Origin: CAZAYY01 sp964489525
Lineage (GTDB): Bacteria > Chloroflexota > Anaerolineae > Anaerolineales > JABWBV01
Length of the DNA stretch: 64,000 nucleotides
Assembly: GCA_964489525.1 (NCBI GenBank)
Contig: CAZAYY010000013.1
Coordinates: forward strand, 1-64,000
Reading direction: 5' to 3'
Both the position numbers and the translations under genes were made by a program. Positions 1 through 7,304 of this stretch are shown in pieces; the first letter of the stretch is position 1; every line of letters starts with the position of its first letter. The notes beneath the pieces were generated by a model. It was not told where the DNA came from and did no database searches. It worked only from the letters and a program-made list of their open reading frames with translations.

Positions 1-50
1 AAGGCGGCCTGACGGTTGGCGCTGGCGTAATCACGAAGATTCTTGAATAG
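1..50 (+). CDS. tuf: Elongation factor Tu, C-terminal end only
   Basis: The first 50 bases encode GGLTVGAGVITKILE followed by TAG, which is the classical C-terminus of EF-Tu, the GTPase that delivers aminoacyl-tRNA to the ribosome. Everything upstream lies outside the window. The neighbouring order rpmG, tRNA-Trp, secE, nusG is the usual context for a tuf copy. Identification rests on 15 residues plus context. Confidence 0.88.
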   Translation, partial: GGLTVGAGVITKILE

Positions 51-57
51 GTGATTC

Positions 58-225
58 ATGGCCAAGAAAAAAGGCGTTCGCATGGTAATTACGCTGGCGT
101 GTACGGAGTGTAAAGAACGGAATTACACCACTGAGAAAAACCGGCGGAATGACTCTGCAAGAATTGAGTTGAATAAATTTTGCCCACGCTGCCGCAAACA
201 TGTGCAGCATCGGGAGACCAAGTAA
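58..225 (+). CDS. rpmG: 50S ribosomal protein L33
   Basis: This 55-residue protein starts MAKKKGVRMVITLACTEC and is a small, basic component of the large ribosomal subunit near the E site. It has the zinc-ribbon (C+) form of L33: a CTEC pair near residues 15-18 and a CPRC pair near residues 41-44. Length is normal. It starts 7 nt after the tuf stop, so it is probably cotranscribed with tuf; tRNA-Trp and secE follow. Confidence 0.96.
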   Translation: MAKKKGVRMVITLACTECKERNYTTEKNRRNDSARIELNKFCPRCRKHVQHRETK

Positions 226-240
226 AGATTTTACCAGGGA

Positions 241-266
241 GACAGCGAGGGTAACACCTCGCTGTC
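241..266 (+). other. Perfect stem-loop between rpmG and tRNA-Trp
   Basis: GACAGCGAGG and CCTCGCTGTC form a perfect 10-bp stem around a 6-nt loop, 15 nt after rpmG and 13 nt before the tRNA. No T-run follows, so it is not a classical intrinsic terminator. It could be a processing site that frees the tRNA 5' side, or a 3' stabiliser of the tuf-rpmG message; the sequence does not distinguish these. Confidence 0.65.
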
Positions 267-279
267 ATCCCCTTGATTT

Positions 280-352
280 AGGGCAGTAGCTCAATTGGCA
301 GAGCAACGGTCTCCAAAACCGTAGGTTGTGGGTTCGATTCCTGCCTGCCCTG
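280..352 (+). tRNA. trnW: tRNA-Trp (anticodon CCA)
   Basis: The 73-nt sequence folds as a cloverleaf. The acceptor stem AGGGCAG (280-286) pairs fully with CTGCCCT (345-351) and the discriminator is G352. The anticodon stem ACGGT/ACCGT encloses loop CTCCAAA with CCA at 313-315. The T arm is GTGGG-TTCGATT-CCTGC. The 3' CCA is not encoded. Placement between rpmG and secE is common in bacteria. Confidence 0.97.
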
Positions 353-364
353 CTGGTCACGATG

Positions 365-387
365 ACGCCGCTTTCGGGCGGCGTTTT
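365..387 (+). terminator. Intrinsic terminator-like hairpin after tRNA-Trp
   Basis: ACGCCGC (365-371) pairs with GCGGCGT (378-384) around a TTTCGG loop and is followed by TTTAT. The T-run is short, so readthrough into secE is likely, or the stem helps tRNA 3' processing. Confidence 0.65.
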
Positions 388-446
388 ATCCGTAAGAAAA
401 TGAATGCTCGCTGGCTTACGCCGGTGATAAGGAGAAGCAAAATCCT

Positions 447-656
447 ATGAAAAAGACAGCCCAGCGTGAGCAAAATGCAATCGCTCGCTATATTCGGGAG
501 ACACAGGGCGAACTACGCAAGGTTTCCTGGCCCACTCGCCGCGAAGCCTGGAACCTTACTCTGATTGTCGCTGCTGTGATTTTGTTTATGGCGATCGTGT
601 TAGGTGGTTTTGATTTGTTGTTTAGCTACCTGTTGCGTCTGTTATTACAGATCTAG
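447..656 (+). CDS. secE: Protein translocase subunit SecE
   Basis: This 69-residue protein has the short bacterial SecE layout: a soluble amphipathic N-terminal region with the conserved ELRKVSWPTRREAW segment (about residues 22-35), then one transmembrane helix (about 40-66). SecE clamps the two halves of SecY in the plasma-membrane translocon. An AAGGAG ribosome site lies just upstream. It precedes nusG, as in most bacteria. secG, another translocon subunit, is at 59344-59568. Confidence 0.96.
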   Translation: MKKTAQREQNAIARYIRETQGELRKVSWPTRREAWNLTLIVAAVILFMAIVLGGFDLLFSYLLRLLLQI

Positions 657-709
657 TTTTTGTAGCTCGGGTTTGCTGCCAGGGTTGCTGGTTTTGAGTA
701 GAGAAGATC

Positions 710-1312
710 ATGTCTGGAAAAACTTTTTTGAACGATCCCGAAGAAGAAAAAATGGATCCGGTTGATTCGGTTCCTGATTCCCAGGAGGAAGAACGCTCCT
801 GGTACGTGGTCCATTGTTACTCGGGTTATGAAAACAAAGTTCGGCACAACCTTGAGCAGCGGATTGACTCGATGGGGATGAAGGACAAAATTTTTGATGT
901 TGTCGTCCCTACTGAAGAAGAAATTGAGGTGCGTGAAGGCAAGCGCCGGACCATTGAACGCCGGGTTTTCCCTGGCTATATCCTGGTCAATATGATTTTG
1001 ACCGAAGAATCGTGGTATGTCGTTCGCAATACGCCCGGTGTAACCGGGTTTGTTGGCATGGGAAACGATCCCATTCCGCTGCGCCCTGAAGAGGTGCAGT
1101 CCATTATCAAGCGCATGGAGGCTGAAGCCCCGCGCATTAAAGTGACGTTTCGTCCGGGTGAGCGGGTCCGCATTATTGACGGTCCGTTTAACGATTTCCG
1201 CGGTACTGTATCCGAGATTGATATGGAACGGGCCAAGGTGCGTGTGATGGTCAATTTCTTTGGACGCGAAACCCCGGTTGAGCTAGACTTTTTACAAGTC
1301 GAAAAAGCATAA
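710..1312 (+). CDS. nusG: Transcription termination/antitermination factor NusG
   Basis: This 200-residue protein has an acidic N-terminal extension (residues 1-28). The NGN domain begins at RSWYVVHCYSGYENKV, and a C-terminal KOW domain (about 145-200) carries the PGERVRIIDGPFNDFRGTV motif. NusG binds the RNA polymerase clamp and links it to the ribosome or Rho. The ATG at 710 is used; the Met at residue 15 is an alternative because the first residues are not conserved. It lies between secE and rplK, the standard order. Confidence 0.96.
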   Translation: MSGKTFLNDPEEEKMDPVDSVPDSQEEERSWYVVHCYSGYENKVRHNLEQRIDSMGMKDKIFDVVVPTEEEIEVREGKRRTIERRVFPGYILVNMILTEESWYVVRNTPGVTGFVGMGNDPIPLRPEEVQSIIKRMEAEAPRIKVTFRPGERVRIIDGPFNDFRGTVSEIDMERAKVRVMVNFFGRETPVELDFLQVEKA

Positions 1313-1328
1313 TCTCAATCTTTCAGTT

Positions 1329-1377
1329 GTGGGAGGGCAGCAGCCCGCCAGTTGACCGCTGATCGGTCATTTACCAC
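1329..1377 (+). promoter_or_regulatory. Putative L1-binding leader motif upstream of rplK
   Basis: GTGGGAGGGC (1329-1338) and TACCAC (1372-1377) bracket a short region just before the rplK ribosome site. Motifs of the form GTGGGAGG...ACCAC are found before rplK and rplA in many Gram-positive genomes, where ribosomal protein L1 represses its own mRNA. The same pair recurs before rplA at 1827-1893. Function here is inferred. Confidence 0.6.
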
Positions 1378-1389
1378 GAAGGAGAAAAA

Positions 1390-1815
1390 ATGGCAAAAAA
1401 GTTAAAAGTAATCGTAAAACTAAATCTGACAGCCGGTAAAGCAACCCCGGCACCCCCGGTTGGCCCTGCGTTGGGCGGTCATGGGATTAACCTGATGGCT
1501 TTCTGCAAGGAGTATAACGCCCGAACTTCAAATCGAACTGGCGATATCATCCCTGCTGAAATCAGCATCTATTCCGATGGCTCCTTCCAGTTTGTATTAA
1601 AGAGCCCGCCGGCATCTGCCATGCTGTTGAAAGCAGCGGGTGTGGCCAAAGGCGCAGCAACCCCCAACCGGACAACCGTTGGCCAGGTTACCATGGCCCA
1701 GGTGCGCGAAATTGCCCAGGTGAAAATGGCAGACCTTAACTCCCACGATATGGAGAGTGCTGTCCGCCAAATTATTGGCACCGCTAACAACATGGGTATC
1801 AAAATTGTAGATTAA
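1390..1815 (+). CDS. rplK: 50S ribosomal protein L11
   Basis: This 141-residue protein has the standard L11 length and sequence. The N-terminal domain includes KLNLTAGKATPAPPVGPALG and binds release/elongation factors; the C-terminal rRNA-binding domain includes MESAVRQIIGTANNMGI. L11 forms the GTPase-associated centre with 23S rRNA and the L10-L7/L12 stalk encoded just downstream. AAGGAG lies at a normal distance from the ATG. Confidence 0.98.
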   Translation: MAKKLKVIVKLNLTAGKATPAPPVGPALGGHGINLMAFCKEYNARTSNRTGDIIPAEISIYSDGSFQFVLKSPPASAMLLKAAGVAKGAATPNRTTVGQVTMAQVREIAQVKMADLNSHDMESAVRQIIGTANNMGIKIVD

Positions 1816-1826
1816 ACCTAGGTCCT

Positions 1827-1893
1827 GTGGGAGGGCGGCCCGAAAGCTGCTCGACCAAAGTGCTACTGTTGCTAACAGAGCAACTTCTACCAC
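1827..1893 (+). promoter_or_regulatory. Putative L1-binding leader motif upstream of rplA
   Basis: GTGGGAGGGC (1827-1836) and TACCAC (1888-1893) repeat the motif seen before rplK. Between them is an extra hairpin, GTTGCT-aacag-AGCAAC (1869-1884). The second copy immediately ahead of the L1 gene fits autoregulation by L1, but no binding has been shown here. Confidence 0.6.
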
Positions 1894-1906
1894 AGAGGAG
1901 AAAAAA

Positions 1907-2623
1907 ATGACGAAACACGGTAAAAAATTCAACAAGGCCGCCGAACAGGTGGACCCCACCGCACTTTACAACCCTGCGCAGGCCATTTCTCTGGTCAAGA
2001 AAAATGCCTTTGCCAAGTTTGATGAAACCGTTGAGGTTCATCTTCGCCTGGGTGTTGACCCCCGCCACGCTGACCAGCAGGTTCGTGATGTCGTGGTTCT
2101 GCCCCATGGCCTGGGCAAAACGGTTCGTGTTCTGGTGTTTGCCCAGGGTGAAGGCGCTGCCCTCGCCCGAGAGGCGGGTGCCGATCACGTTGCTGACAGC
2201 GATGAAATGGTTAATAAAATCCAGGCCGGCTGGACGGACTTTGATGTTGCCATTGCTACCCCAGACATGATGGGTAAAGTTGGCCGGTTAGGACGTGTGC
2301 TTGGCCCACGCGGTTTAATGCCTAACCCCAAGGCCGGTACGGTGGTTCCTGCAGAAGATCTGCCCCGGGTCATCAACGAATCTAAAGCGGGTCGTGTAGA
2401 ATTTCGCGTCGACAAGACCGCCAACATCCACGTTCCGATTGGCAAAGCATCTTTTGATGAGAAAATGCTGTACGAAAACCTGGCCATTTTCATGGAAGCC
2501 ATCAAACGGGCTCGCCCGGCTGCTGCTAAGGGTATCTACATCCGCCGCGTTTCCATTTGCAGTACGATGGGTCCTGGAGTTCGGGTAGACCCCAACCTGG
2601 CCCAAAGTATGGAAACCGTATAA
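1907..2623 (+). CDS. rplA: 50S ribosomal protein L1
   Basis: This 238-residue protein has normal L1 length, with the conserved MPNPKAGTV segment near the middle and the C-terminal MGPGVRVD region. L1 forms the mobile stalk that moves E-site tRNA and commonly represses its own operon by binding mRNA. A GAGGAG ribosome site precedes the ATG. The gene is followed by a new promoter and leader for rplJL. Confidence 0.98.
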   Translation: MTKHGKKFNKAAEQVDPTALYNPAQAISLVKKNAFAKFDETVEVHLRLGVDPRHADQQVRDVVVLPHGLGKTVRVLVFAQGEGAALAREAGADHVADSDEMVNKIQAGWTDFDVAIATPDMMGKVGRLGRVLGPRGLMPNPKAGTVVPAEDLPRVINESKAGRVEFRVDKTANIHVPIGKASFDEKMLYENLAIFMEAIKRARPAAAKGIYIRRVSICSTMGPGVRVDPNLAQSMETV

Positions 2624-2668
2624 TTTTTGCCAATTTGGGAGAGGCCCGTCCTTTCCCATTTTGCGGTA

Positions 2669-2697
2669 TTGTCACCCTTCGTTCTGAATGGTACAAT
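2669..2697 (+). promoter_or_regulatory. Promoter of rplJL
   Basis: TTGTCA (2669-2674), a 17-bp spacer and TACAAT (2692-2697) each match five of six bases of the sigma-70-type consensus. The predicted start near 2704 gives a leader of about 230 nt before rplJ, as expected for an L10 leader. Confidence 0.7.
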
Positions 2698-2703
2698 TGC
2701 CAC

Positions 2704-2937
2704 TTGTGTTTGAACAACTGAATAGCCCGAATCCTTCGCCGGAGACGGCAGGTGTCTGATGACTTAATTTCCTGCCCAGGTGAAGACTTCTGAACCAGAT
2801 AGATCGTCCTCAGGCTGCCTGCCGGAAACAGGTGGCTGCGGTCATTTGACTGGAATCATCCAAAGTCTTTGCCTTGAATGTTCGGGCAAAGACTTTTTTT
2901 GTATCATATCCATCCTATTATGAAAGGAGGTATAAAT
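2704..2937 (+). promoter_or_regulatory. L10-type ribosomal protein leader
   Basis: This non-coding stretch of about 234 nt contains several GC-rich pairing segments (for example around 2748-2776 and 2814-2840) and ends in a terminator-like hairpin. In many bacteria the L10(L12)4 complex binds such a leader and controls rplJL expression. The position, length and terminal attenuator fit the ribosomal protein L10 leader class; a covariance-model match was not run. Confidence 0.7.
2862..2897 (+). terminator. Attenuator in the rplJ leader
   Basis: AAAGTCTTTGCC (2862-2873) pairs with GGGCAAAGACTTT (2884-2896), the stem running straight into a seven-base T-run. The hairpin ends 40 nt before the rplJ start codon, so it would stop transcription before the gene unless an upstream structure competes with it. 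Confidence 0.8.
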
Positions 2938-3462
2938 TTGGCAAAGACAAGACAAACTAAAACAGCGCTTCTTGAGCAGTACAAAGCATGGTTTCGTGAT
3001 AGCCAGGCATCTGTGGTTGCAGAGTACACTGGTTTGAATATGAAATCATTCGATGCACTGCGCGGAAAACTGCGTGAAACGGGTGCAGAATTTCACATCA
3101 TCAAAAATACCCTTGGCCTCAAGGCTCTCGAAGAATTAGGCATTCAAGGCGCGGAAAAAATTCTGACCGGCAGCACCGCGATTGCGTTCGGCTTTCAGGA
3201 TGGTTCGGCCACAGCCAAAGCCATGTTGGATTTCGCAAGAACATCCGAGTTTCTGAAAGTTAAAGGTGGTTTGCTCAGCACCCAGACGATCACGGCTAAG
3301 GCCGTTGAATCTTTGGCTGAACTCCCGCCGCTGCCCGTGATGCGTGCTCAGTTGATGGGAACAATCCAGGCCCCTGCCAGCAAGCTTGTCCGGCTGCTTG
3401 CTGAACCTGGCCGCCAGGTTGCTGCTGTCATCAAAGCCCACGCAGACCAAGACGCTGCCTGA
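2938..3462 (+). CDS. rplJ: 50S ribosomal protein L10
   Basis: This 174-residue protein forms the base of the ribosomal stalk and binds L7/L12 dimers through its C-terminal helix. The start is TTG at 2938, preceded by a strong AAAGGAGG (2923-2930); the first residues, (M)AKTRQTKTALL, fit L10 proteins. An upstream in-frame ATG at 2878 falls inside the attenuator and is not credible. The conserved FHIIKNTLGLKAL and PASKLVRLL regions are present. rplL follows. Confidence 0.96.
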   Translation: MAKTRQTKTALLEQYKAWFRDSQASVVAEYTGLNMKSFDALRGKLRETGAEFHIIKNTLGLKALEELGIQGAEKILTGSTAIAFGFQDGSATAKAMLDFARTSEFLKVKGGLLSTQTITAKAVESLAELPPLPVMRAQLMGTIQAPASKLVRLLAEPGRQVAAVIKAHADQDAA

Positions 3463-3567
3463 TAACCCCTGTGGCACGCTCTTCCGGGGGCTGGCCACCC
3501 AGGAAAAACCTGGAAAATTGATTGTTGTTATAAAAAAAAAGAACCATAACCGAAAGGAGAATATACA

Positions 3568-3951
3568 ATGTCTAACTTAGAAAACCTGGTAGAAGAACTG
3601 AGCAAGCTCACCGTGATTGAAGCTGCGAATCTCGTCAAAATGCTCGAAGAGAAGTGGGGCGTTTCGGCTGCTGCTCCGGTTGCTGCCATGGCCGCCGCCG
3701 CACCTGTTGCCGCCGCTGCTGCTGAACCTGTCGAAGAGAAGACCGAGTTTGATGTGATCATCAAAGATGCCGGCCCGAAGAAGATCGAGGTCATCAAAGT
3801 CATTCGCAAGCTCACCAACCTAGGCCTGAAAGAATCCAAGGATATGGCTGAAGCAGCTAATTCCAAGGTTCTGGAAGCGGTTTCCAAAGAAGCTGCGACG
3901 GATGCCAAGAAGCAGCTCGAAGAAGCTGGCGCTGTCGTCGAAGTTGTCTAA
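3568..3951 (+). CDS. rplL: 50S ribosomal protein L7/L12
   Basis: This 127-residue stalk protein has an N-terminal dimerisation/L10-binding domain (1-30) and an Ala/Pro-rich hinge (about 35-55). The factor-binding C-terminal domain includes EKTEFDVIIKDAGPKKIEVI and GLKESKDMAEAA. It recruits and activates translational GTPases. An AAAGGAGA site precedes the ATG and a strong terminator follows. Confidence 0.98.
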   Translation: MSNLENLVEELSKLTVIEAANLVKMLEEKWGVSAAAPVAAMAAAAPVAAAAAEPVEEKTEFDVIIKDAGPKKIEVIKVIRKLTNLGLKESKDMAEAANSKVLEAVSKEAATDAKKQLEEAGAVVEVV

Positions 3952-3972
3952 ACCAGTCTGAGCGTTAAACCC

Positions 3973-4010
3973 TAAAGGGCAGGGCAGCTGAAGCTGTCCT
4001 GCCCTTTTTT
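3973..4010 (+). terminator. Intrinsic terminator of rplJL
   Basis: AAAGGGCAGGGCAGCT pairs with AGCTGTCCTGCCCTTT, leading into a T-run at 4005-4010. This long stem ends the ribosomal-protein block. Confidence 0.92.
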
Positions 4011-4012
4011 CG

Positions 4013-4269
4013 TATAGCCTATTAATCTTTTACCCTTTCCTTACGTCGTTTTAGTACCTTTTTAATCTTTAATGTGGTATATTTCCCAAAAGGAAATCTT
4101 AATCTTTCTTCGGGTTGGAGGATTTGCCCTCAACCCTAAATTGAAAGAACCAACATATTCTTTTGCTCCAGACATTCGTTGGAGTAAAGGGTAAGGATAC
4201 TACTCAAAATTATTTTTTGAGCAAGCGGACTCAATCGCTGCTGCTCCCTTATGTAAGGAGATTGATCAG
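4013..4269 (+). promoter_or_regulatory. Upstream region of the response regulator gene
   Basis: This 257-bp region has no gene. It holds three copies of TTAATCTTT (4022-4030, 4062-4070, 4099-4107), an extended -10 TGGTATATT (4075-4083) without a good -35 box, and a stem GGGTTG...CAACCC near 4111-4135. Smaller hairpins are CTCCA...TGGAG (about 4167-4185) and CTCAAAA...TTTTGAG (about 4203-4222). The repeats may bind an OmpR-type regulator; that is inference. Confidence 0.45.
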
Positions 4270-4950
4270 ATGAGCCCTCGAATTTTGATTATCGAAGATG
4301 ATGAAGCCATTTTGCGATTTCTGCGCCGCGGCCTGGCCTATGAAGGGTACAATGTCGACACAGCCGCCGATGGCCAGACTGGCCTTTTGATGGCTCGCGA
4401 TCATCCACCCGATTTGGTAGTTTTGGATTGGATGCTTCCCGGTTTGGATGGGCTTGAAGTTTGCCGCCGTCTTCGGGCAGGGGGGCCAGTTCCAATTTTG
4501 ATGCTCACCGCCAAAGATTCGATTCACAATCGGGTTCAGGGTCTGGATGCAGGCGCCGATGATTACATGGTTAAACCGTTTGATTTGGATGAGCTGTTAG
4601 CTCGCATTCGCGCCTTGCTGCGCCGCGCTCAACCTGCCCGGCCTAAAGTGCTTCGCTTCAGCGACCTGGTTCTGGATACTGGCACCCGCCAGGCCTCGCG
4701 CGGGGACCGGGTGATTGACCTGACGGCGAAAGAATATGAACTACTCGAACTTTTCCTGCGACATCCCCGCCAGGTGCTGACCCGGGATATGATTTTTGAC
4801 CATGTTTGGGGCTATGACTTTGGTGGTGAAAGCAATATCATTGAAGTCTACGTTCGCTATCTCCGCCAAAAGTTGGAGCACAGTCAAGAACCTCGCCTGA
4901 TTCATACCGTGCGTGGCATGGGGTATGTCATGCGAGAAACTGAGTCTTGA
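4270..4950 (+). CDS. OmpR/PhoB-family response regulator
   Basis: This 226-residue two-domain regulator has a receiver domain (1-120) with the acidic pair at residues 10-11, the phosphoacceptor Asp53 (VLDWMLP) and Lys102 (YMVKPF). A winged-helix DNA-binding domain (about 130-226) includes LTAKEYELLELFLRHP and HTVRGMGYVM. It should be phosphorylated by the kinase encoded at 5030-6439. TAAGGAG precedes the ATG. The stimulus and target genes cannot be read from sequence. Confidence 0.93.
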   Translation: MSPRILIIEDDEAILRFLRRGLAYEGYNVDTAADGQTGLLMARDHPPDLVVLDWMLPGLDGLEVCRRLRAGGPVPILMLTAKDSIHNRVQGLDAGADDYMVKPFDLDELLARIRALLRRAQPARPKVLRFSDLVLDTGTRQASRGDRVIDLTAKEYELLELFLRHPRQVLTRDMIFDHVWGYDFGGESNIIEVYVRYLRQKLEHSQEPRLIHTVRGMGYVMRETES

Positions 4951-4972
4951 TTTTCCTGGTATTGATTGCAAT

Positions 4973-5020
4973 GCATCCCGGATTTTGCTGCTGTTTGCTG
5001 CGTAATCCGGGATGTTTTTT
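4973..5020 (+). terminator. Intrinsic terminator between response regulator and kinase
   Basis: GCATCCCGGATT (4973-4984) pairs with AATCCGGGATG (5003-5013) followed by TTTTTTCT. It sits between two genes that would be expected to share a transcript and ends about 10 nt before the kinase ATG. Confidence 0.85.
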
Positions 5021-5029
5021 CTAGCATAG

Positions 5030-6439
5030 ATGTCCCTCAAAACCCGCCTGCTCTTTTTTTATACCTCACTTACCACCGGAATCGTGATCTTTTTCGGCAT
5101 TGCAGCCTATGTGATGACGAGCATTAACCTCTCCCAGCAAATGGATCAGATGCTGGCTGAGACGGCAAAAAATGTGATTGATGTTACCCGGTTTACCAAC
5201 CAGGGTACCCTCGAAGTGATTGTCAACTTATCCGTAGGAGACAATGTGTCCGTTCAGGTTTGGGGCCGAAACCTCCGGCTTTTGGCTTATACGGGCAATA
5301 TTTCGAATTTAGAGCGCCCAATGGATCCACTAGGGCTGCAAACTGCTGCGCCCATTTTTCGCGATGTGATTATCACGAACGCTCATATGCGCGTTTACAG
5401 CGTCCCGCTTTTGGTGGGGGATCGTTTTATTGGGACCATGCAGGTCGGTTCTAACATGGCTGTGATTGACAACACGTTGGATGAGCTTTTCCAAGGCCTG
5501 ACGGTTGCGGCACTGGTGGGTTTCCTGGCTTTTCTGGTTTCGGGGTATCTCTCGACTTCCGCAATCCTCAGCCCATTAGAATCGGTGCGCCAGGCTGCAC
5601 TTGAAATCACCCAAACCAGCGACCTCTCTCGCCGAATACCATACGAAGGCAATCAGCAGGATGAGGTTGGGCAGTTGGTGCAGGCTTTTAACCTGAACCT
5701 TTCTCGTTTGGAACGCTTGATTGAAACCCAAAAACGATTTTTAGCCGATGTTGGCCATGAACTTCGCACACCGCTTACAGTGATTAAAGGCAATGTGGCT
5801 TTGATGCGCCGGTTTGGTGAACTGGATGACGAATCGCTGACCAGTATTGTTCAGGAGGTGGACCGCCTGACCCGACTTGTGGAAGATTTGCTGCTTCTCG
5901 CTCAGGCCGAGGCTGGGAAAATGCCCATGGCCCGCCAGCCTGTTGACATGGATGCCCTGATTTTGGAAGTGCTCCAAGAATCCAGGGTATTGGCGCGGGA
6001 AAAAGTCAAACTGATCGTAGGGGATTTTGACCAGGCAAGGGTATGTGGAGACCGGGACCGGTTGAAGCAGGTGGTGATTAACCTGGTGAGCAATGGGGTA
6101 AAGTACACTCCCAAGGGTGGAGAAGTTCATGTATCTTTGGAAAAAAATGATGAACAGGCCTTGTTGACCGTTCGAGATACTGGGCCTGGCATCCCACCGG
6201 AAGACCTTCCCCATATTTTTGAAAGATTTTACCGGGGGGAAAAGTCCCGCAAACGCAGCCGAGATGGTTCTGGGGTTGGGTTGGGTCTTTCAATTGCTTA
6301 TTGGATTATCCGCAATCATGACGGGGAAATTAAGGTCCAGTCTGAGGTAGGCAAGGGAACCACCTTTTTGGTAAACCTTCCGCTGCTTCTGCCTGGGAAA
6401 GAATGCATCTCGGATGTCTCTTTAGGGCGCCAGGTTTAA
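5030..6439 (+). CDS. Sensor histidine kinase
   Basis: This 469-residue membrane kinase has TM1 (about 8-30), an extracytoplasmic sensor region (31-153) and TM2 (about 154-176), then a HAMP linker. The HisKA domain carries His243 in GHELRTPL, and the HATPase domain has N-box NLVSNGVKYT, G1 DTGPGIP and GVGLGLSI. It is the likely partner of the regulator at 4270-4950. No ribosome site is visible because the ATG follows the terminator T-run closely. The last 18 nt overlap the convergent gene at 6422. Confidence 0.92.
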   Translation: MSLKTRLLFFYTSLTTGIVIFFGIAAYVMTSINLSQQMDQMLAETAKNVIDVTRFTNQGTLEVIVNLSVGDNVSVQVWGRNLRLLAYTGNISNLERPMDPLGLQTAAPIFRDVIITNAHMRVYSVPLLVGDRFIGTMQVGSNMAVIDNTLDELFQGLTVAALVGFLAFLVSGYLSTSAILSPLESVRQAALEITQTSDLSRRIPYEGNQQDEVGQLVQAFNLNLSRLERLIETQKRFLADVGHELRTPLTVIKGNVALMRRFGELDDESLTSIVQEVDRLTRLVEDLLLLAQAEAGKMPMARQPVDMDALILEVLQESRVLAREKVKLIVGDFDQARVCGDRDRLKQVVINLVSNGVKYTPKGGEVHVSLEKNDEQALLTVRDTGPGIPPEDLPHIFERFYRGEKSRKRSRDGSGVGLGLSIAYWIIRNHDGEIKVQSEVGKGTTFLVNLPLLLPGKECISDVSLGRQV

Positions 6440-7123
6440 GTAATTTTCGGCCTGGCGGCATAAACTGGCGCCACCCTTTGAATACCACTCAGCAAGCCGC
6501 TCGCTTGTGGCGTTATTGACCAGGGCATCCTCGTATATCCCCGTTCCCCAATAAACATAACGAATAGTTTCAGCGGGCCATTCAGATTCCGGGCGGCGTG
6601 AACCCGCAATACCGCCGTTATAGCCCGCCAATCCGAGCCGAATATCCCCATTTTTGTCTTTTAGAGATGCAACAAGGTAACCCATCCCCCTTTTTGCATT
6701 GGTCTCCGGGTCGGTTGGGTTTTCATCACCCTTAAAATGAAATGGCATTACCTGAAATAAACCCGTTGCCCCGACATTAGATTGGATGGTTGGGTGACCG
6801 CACGATTCGATTTGCATCACGGTGGCAACCAGGTTTGGGTCCAGGTTGTATTCGGCTGCCCAACGTTCAATATCCTCAGCCCAAAATAAGACTGACGGTG
6901 AGAAAAAAGGTGCAAGCCTTCCAGGGTCAACCTCTGGTTGGGATTGAGCGGATACCATTGCGCCAAGCGAGGCCGCAATCTCTGGGTTTCGGATGGAGTT
7001 GAGGGTATAAAAAAGGATAATGCTGAGAACCACCACCGCCAGGGGAGGCAGCAGGAAGAAAAAACCACACCCTGCCCGGTTGGTTTGGATTTCTAGCTCT
7101 TCTGGTTGGTTATACGGGTACAT
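6422..7123 (-). CDS. Membrane-anchored lytic transglycosylase (SLT domain)
   Basis: This 233-residue protein has a short cytoplasmic head, one TM helix (about 20-43) and a C-terminal goose-lysozyme-like SLT domain starting at YNLDPNLVATVMQIESCG. The catalytic Glu lies in MQIES, followed by GATGLFQVMPFHF and later GYNGG. Such enzymes cleave peptidoglycan glycan strands to 1,6-anhydro products outside the membrane. It is convergent with the kinase gene. A second, larger SLT protein is at 61395-63836. Confidence 0.88.
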   Translation of the reverse strand: MYPYNQPEELEIQTNRAGCGFFFLLPPLAVVVLSIILFYTLNSIRNPEIAASLGAMVSAQSQPEVDPGRLAPFFSPSVLFWAEDIERWAAEYNLDPNLVATVMQIESCGHPTIQSNVGATGLFQVMPFHFKGDENPTDPETNAKRGMGYLVASLKDKNGDIRLGLAGYNGGIAGSRRPESEWPAETIRYVYWGTGIYEDALVNNATSERLAEWYSKGGASLCRQAENYLNLAP

Positions 7124-7213
7124 CTTTCAACTTGCAATTCAGCATCTGGCTTCCTGCCTGCGTCCAGTTCCGAGCAATTATCCAGATCATATCATAAAGG
7201 CCGTGTGGATTTC

Positions 7214-7265
7214 AAAACCAAAAGGGATGGGAAAAAGCAGTGCTTTGGCCCACCCCTTTTGGTTT
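7214..7265 (-). terminator. Terminator-like inverted repeat
   Basis: AAACCAAAAGGGATGGG and CCCACCCCTTTTGGTTT form a long stem with one mismatch around a loop of about 17 nt. It lies 40 nt beyond the stop of the minus-strand gene at 7305-8048. The A/T-rich outer stem could act in both directions. Confidence 0.7.
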
Positions 7266-7304
7266 ATGGCGGTGACCGGTGAAATTTTGGTGTGGGCAGC
7301 TGGT

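Noticed and set aside
2878..2937. Upstream ATG start for rplJ
   Set aside because: It falls inside the attenuator hairpin and has no ribosome site; the TTG at 2938 has a strong one.
5741..6214. 157-codon minus-strand frame under the first histidine kinase
   Set aside because: It is a shadow of the HisKA/HATPase coding sequence with no independent signals.
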